From the NCBI GenBank assembly GCA_022340865.1, contig JAJDNC010000108.1:1-35594 (forward strand): a DNA stretch of 35,594 nucleotides. Reading direction: 5' to 3'. How positions within the stretch are numbered: position 1 is the first letter of the stretch; each line of letters begins with the position of its first letter. Source of the stretch: Gemmatimonadota bacterium (lineage in GTDB: Bacteria > Gemmatimonadota > Gemmatimonadetes > Longimicrobiales > Gaopeijiaceae). The notes beneath the pieces were generated by a model. That model saw only the letters and a list, made by a program, of their open reading frames with translations, was not told the DNA's origin and searched no databases. A program made the position numbers and the translations under genes. Of this stretch, positions 32,522 through 35,594 are shown piece by piece.

Positions 32522-33457
32522 ATGACCGTCCTCCTCCACGTCGTCGTGCCGGTCTTCGGCATCGCCGGGGTAGGCTTTCTCGCCGCCCGCATGGGCGTCA
32601 TGAAGCCCGCCGGAGTGGAGGGGATGGTGGGCTTCGTGTTCAACTTCGCCATCCCTGTGCTCCTCCTCCGGAGCATGGCGGGGCTGAAGATACCCGCGGA
32701 CATCCCCTGGTCGTTCCTGGCGGCGTTCTACACGGGTGCCATCACCGCGTGGGCCCTGGGGATCGCCGTGGCCCGCCTGGCCTTCGACCGGCCCCTGGAC
32801 CAGGGCGCCATCTTCGGAATGGGCGCCGGGTTCTCCAACACGGTCATGGTGGGCATCCCGGTGATCCTCACCGCCTTCGGGTCGGCCGCCACGCTGCCGC
32901 TCTTCCTCATCATCTCCGTCCACTCGGCCCTGTTCATGCCGCTCACCGTTGGCCTCATCCAGTGGAGCAGGGGGCGGGGGGTGGCGTGGAAGGAGCAGAT
33001 ACGGGAGCTGGTCCGCGCGCTGGCTCAGAACCCCATCGTCCTGGGGTTGGCGGCGGGGACGGTGCTGAACGTCGCCGGCATCTCGTTGCCTTCACCGGTG
33101 GATCGGACGTTACAGCTGCTGGGCGCTGCGGCGGTGCCGTGCGCCCTCTTCGCCATGGGGGCGGCGCTGGCGGGTTATCCCCTCACCGGCGACCTGCACC
33201 CCGCCGCTGCGCTGGCCGGGCTCAAGCTCGTGGTCCAACCCCTCGTGGTCTGGGCGGTGGGGTATTGGCTGCTCCACCTGGGCGGCCTCTGGCTCTCGGT
33301 CGCGGTGGTGGTGGCGGCCATGCCCAGCGGCATCAACGTCTACCTCTTCGGGGCGCGCTACGAGGCTGCCGAGGGCGTGGCGGCCCGCACGGTGCTCCTC
33401 ACTTCGCTCTTCTCCGTGGCTACGCTGTCGACGCTGCTGGTGCTCCTGGGAGCGTAG
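32522..33457 (+). CDS. AEC-family (auxin efflux carrier) transporter
   Basis: This 311-aa membrane protein has about ten helices split into two five-helix halves. The first half begins VLLHVVVPVFGIAGVGFLAARMG and contains FNFAIPVLLLRSMA; the second begins near NPIVLGLAAGTVLNVAG. GFSNTVMVGIPVILTAFG is the family's conserved crossover region, and MPSGINVYLFGARY is its counterpart in the second half. The family moves small carboxylates and similar anions; malonate, malate and auxin carriers are known members. No signal peptide is expected. It lies 25 bp after the BNR-repeat gene and may be in the same transcript. The substrate is unknown. Confidence 0.92.
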   Translation: MTVLLHVVVPVFGIAGVGFLAARMGVMKPAGVEGMVGFVFNFAIPVLLLRSMAGLKIPADIPWSFLAAFYTGAITAWALGIAVARLAFDRPLDQGAIFGMGAGFSNTVMVGIPVILTAFGSAATLPLFLIISVHSALFMPLTVGLIQWSRGRGVAWKEQIRELVRALAQNPIVLGLAAGTVLNVAGISLPSPVDRTLQLLGAAAVPCALFAMGAALAGYPLTGDLHPAAALAGLKLVVQPLVVWAVGYWLLHLGGLWLSVAVVVAAMPSGINVYLFGARYEAAEGVAARTVLLTSLFSVATLSTLLVLLGA

Positions 33458-33556
33458 CCCCAGGGCCACGTCGGCGCTTCCGTGGCGCGTCGCCCAAGGC
33501 ATCGGTAACCTCAGGGCAAAGGTGTAACCCGCTCACGTCACGGAGGGAAGGTCCAG

Positions 33557-35594
33557 ATGGATCCGCGGAAGGCGGTCCGAACCGTCCGCTCCACCTGCTA
33601 CATGTGCACGGAGGACTGCCCCATCACGGTGGTGACGGAGGGAGCGGAGATCCTCGCGATTGAGCACCCCGAGTGCCCCCGGGCCGAGGGTATGCTGGAG
33701 CAGCGGGAGAGCCCGTCCCGCTGGACTCGGGCGCGGGCTCGCTCCCACTCCGGGGAGCCCTGGCGGGAGGTGACTCGGGGAGAGGCCGTGGCGTTGGCGG
33801 CCGGGAAGCTGCTGGAGGCGAGGGAGCGATTCGGCCCGGGGTCGGCAGCCTTCGTGTCGGGCTTCACCAAGGAGGCGCGGCCGTACCTCCAGCGCCTGGC
33901 CCACGCCTTCGGATCCCCGCACTACCTCACCGAGTCGAGCTGCTGCTTCGCCTCGAGCTTCCTGGCCGCGGCGGTGACCCTGGGCCGGGAGTACGACTAC
34001 TTCCTGGGTCCCTCCCGCACCCGCTACGCCTCCACGAGGTGCCGCCTGGTGTGGTCCACCAACCCGACCCAGAGCCGGCTTCCCTACGAGCGGCATCACC
34101 TCCTCACCGACGCGCCGGACGTCCCCACCATCGTCGTGGATCCCAGGCGCACCACCCTGGCCGAAGCGGCCCGGCTGCACCTCCAACCCCGCCCCGGAAC
34201 CGATGGAGCGCTGGCCCTGGGTCTCGCCCACGTGATCCTGGCCGAAGGGCTCGAGGACCGGGAGTTTCTCCTGCGCCACGCCCACGGACTGGACGAGTAC
34301 CGCGCGTACGTCGCGGCCTTCTCTCCCGAGGAGACCGCCCGACTCACGGGAGTCCCCGCGGAGGCCGTCGTGGCGGCGGCCCGACTCTACGCCACCTCCC
34401 GTCCGGCGCAGATCACCATCTCCGCCTGCTCCACCACGCACCACTCCAACGGGTTCCAGAACCACCGGGCCATCCTTCTCCTGGCGGCCCTCTGTGGGAA
34501 CCTGGACGTGGAGGGAGGGAACCGTCCCTGGGGGCATCGCACCCGGGAGAGCAGCGTCGATCTTCCCCCGGAGGAGGTGGCGGCGCTGGGGCCACCCCTG
34601 GGCGCGGCGGAGCATCCCGTCTTCGTGGAGGGCTACGAGGAGGGGCAGGCCATGCGCCTGACCGATGCCATCGAGGAGGGGAAGATCCGCGCCGTGTTCT
34701 CCCTGGGGATGAACGTGATGATGTGGCCCAACTCGGGTCGACTCGGGAAGGCGCTCCGCTCCCTGGACTTCTTCTCGGCGTGCGACTTCTTCCCGACCCC
34801 CACCACCGACCTGGCGACGGTCTTCTTCCCCGCCGCGACCCACCTGGAGAGGGAAGCCCTCGTCGTGACTCCCCGTGGGAGGATCCGGCTGCGCCCGGCC
34901 GCCGTTCCTCCCCTGGGGGAAGCCCGGGGGGACACGGAGCTGGTCTTCGAGATGGCGGAGGCGCTGGGGCTGGGCAGCCGGTTCTGGGACGGGGACCTCC
35001 GGGCGAGCTACGACGCCCGCCTGGCGGGGTTGGGCCCCACGGTCTCCGACCTGCCGGAGAACGGGGAGCCTCTGGACGTGAAGGCCGAGGAGCCGGGGGA
35101 GCGGGCCTGGCTCCGGAGGGGGTTCGGCACGCCGACGGGGAAGGTGGAGTTCGTCTCCACTGCCCTGGAGAAGCTCGGCCACCCCGGCCTGCCCGAGTAC
35201 CGGGAGCCCTTCTGGAGCCCGCGGTCCACGCCGGAGGTGGCCCGGGACTTCCCCCTCGTCCTCACGTCGGGAGCCCGGAGCGTCGCCTACACGCATTCAC
35301 AGGGACGCCGGCTTCCCACCCTTCGGCGTCGGGATCCGGAGCCGCGCGTCCAGATGAATCCGATGGACGCGGCGACCCGGGGGATCCGGGAGGGTGACCC
35401 GGTGCGCCTCTCCTCACCCCTGGGGTCCATCACCATGAAGGCCCGGGTGACCGACACCCTTCCGCCCGGCGTGGTGTGCGCGCCCCACGGGTGGGCCGAG
35501 GCCGATGTGAACCTCCTGGTCCCCGACGAAGGGCTGGACCCCATCTCCGGATTTCCCCCCTTCCGGTCCAGCCTCTGCCAGGTGGAGGGTCTGG
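33557..35594 (+). CDS. Molybdopterin oxidoreductase with [4Fe-4S] cluster (3' end outside window)
   Basis: The frame is open from ATG 33557, after a GGAGGGAAGG site, to the right edge (679 codons), so the gene is incomplete here. The N-terminus carries C14, C17 and C21 (CYMCTEDC) and a further C40, ligands of the [4Fe-4S] cluster of the formate dehydrogenase/DMSO-reductase superfamily. SSCCF with C129/C130 is at the place of the molybdenum-ligating residue. Later family blocks are VVDPRRTTLAEAA, TTHHSNGFQNHRAI, GNLDVEGGNR, PTPTTDLATVFFPAATHLERE and, in the C-terminal cofactor domain, VQMNPMDAATRGIREGD. There is no Tat signal, so it is probably cytoplasmic. The electron donor or acceptor subunits would be beyond the window. 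A long open frame on the opposite strand of this gene is a shadow. Confidence 0.93.
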   Translation, partial: MDPRKAVRTVRSTCYMCTEDCPITVVTEGAEILAIEHPECPRAEGMLEQRESPSRWTRARARSHSGEPWREVTRGEAVALAAGKLLEARERFGPGSAAFVSGFTKEARPYLQRLAHAFGSPHYLTESSCCFASSFLAAAVTLGREYDYFLGPSRTRYASTRCRLVWSTNPTQSRLPYERHHLLTDAPDVPTIVVDPRRTTLAEAARLHLQPRPGTDGALALGLAHVILAEGLEDREFLLRHAHGLDEYRAYVAAFSPEETARLTGVPAEAVVAAARLYATSRPAQITISACSTTHHSNGFQNHRAILLLAALCGNLDVEGGNRPWGHRTRESSVDLPPEEVAALGPPLGAAEHPVFVEGYEEGQAMRLTDAIEEGKIRAVFSLGMNVMMWPNSGRLGKALRSLDFFSACDFFPTPTTDLATVFFPAATHLEREALVVTPRGRIRLRPAAVPPLGEARGDTELVFEMAEALGLGSRFWDGDLRASYDARLAGLGPTVSDLPENGEPLDVKAEEPGERAWLRRGFGTPTGKVEFVSTALEKLGHPGLPEYREPFWSPRSTPEVARDFPLVLTSGARSVAYTHSQGRRLPTLRRRDPEPRVQMNPMDAATRGIREGDPVRLSSPLGSITMKARVTDTLPPGVVCAPHGWAEADVNLLVPDEGLDPISGFPPFRSSLCQVEGL

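Noticed and set aside
33533..35397. Two long open frames overlapping the molybdopterin oxidoreductase (one on each strand)
   Set aside because: Both are shadows. The true frame from 33557 has the cysteine cluster and cofactor-domain motifs and only lacks a stop because it leaves the window.

Overview
The window is about 35.6 kb of GC-rich bacterial chromosome that is densely coded on both strands. No rRNA, tRNA, CRISPR array or insertion sequence was seen. Several features fit Gemmatimonadota or a related soil lineage: a large Asp-box (BNR) repeat protein, a small LKRRKV-type membrane protein, a propeller-sensor kinase, and many Tat or lipoprotein exports. This is an inference from gene content only; no phylogenetic marker lies in the window.

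Left part (1-8.7 kb). An operon on the minus strand encodes a solute-binding lipoprotein, a membrane histidine kinase and an NtrC-type sigma-54 activator. The genes are joined by 4-bp overlaps and there is no permease, so the binding protein looks like a sensor. Upstream are an aldo/keto reductase, a three-hairpin intergenic region, and a hipBA toxin-antitoxin pair. The hipBA pair is preceded by four related palindromes at 40/59/40-bp spacing. A small divergent membrane protein follows.

Central part (8.9-15.9 kb). This is the most unusual region: a compact plus-strand operon. It encodes a LuxR-type response regulator, an unrecognised 368-aa protein with an internal duplication, a fused E1-like/YcaO (TOMM-type) cyclodehydratase, and a propeller-domain histidine kinase. 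It looks like a self-regulated azoline-forming peptide-modification system. It lacks an ordinary small precursor, dehydrogenase, protease or exporter. The 368-aa protein is the likely partner or substrate.

Middle-right part (15.9-26.6 kb). Minus-strand genes encode a pentaheme cytochrome c and a cytochrome c fused to a putative outer-membrane barrel (a candidate electron conduit). They are followed by a GYD-domain protein and a two-subunit molybdenum hydroxylase (2Fe-2S subunit plus Tat-exported catalytic subunit). Next come an exported endonuclease/exonuclease/phosphatase-family lipoprotein on the plus strand and, convergent to it, a lipoprotein with a MACPF domain followed by a laminin-B-like domain. 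A decayed glycosyltransferase gene with two frameshifts, an internal loss and a missing C-terminus follows.

Right part (26.7-35.6 kb). A DASS-family carboxylate transporter lies divergent to an acetate-transporter-like membrane protein. Then come the 1096-aa BNR-repeat exported protein, an auxin-efflux-carrier family transporter, and a molybdopterin/[4Fe-4S] oxidoreductase that runs off the right edge.
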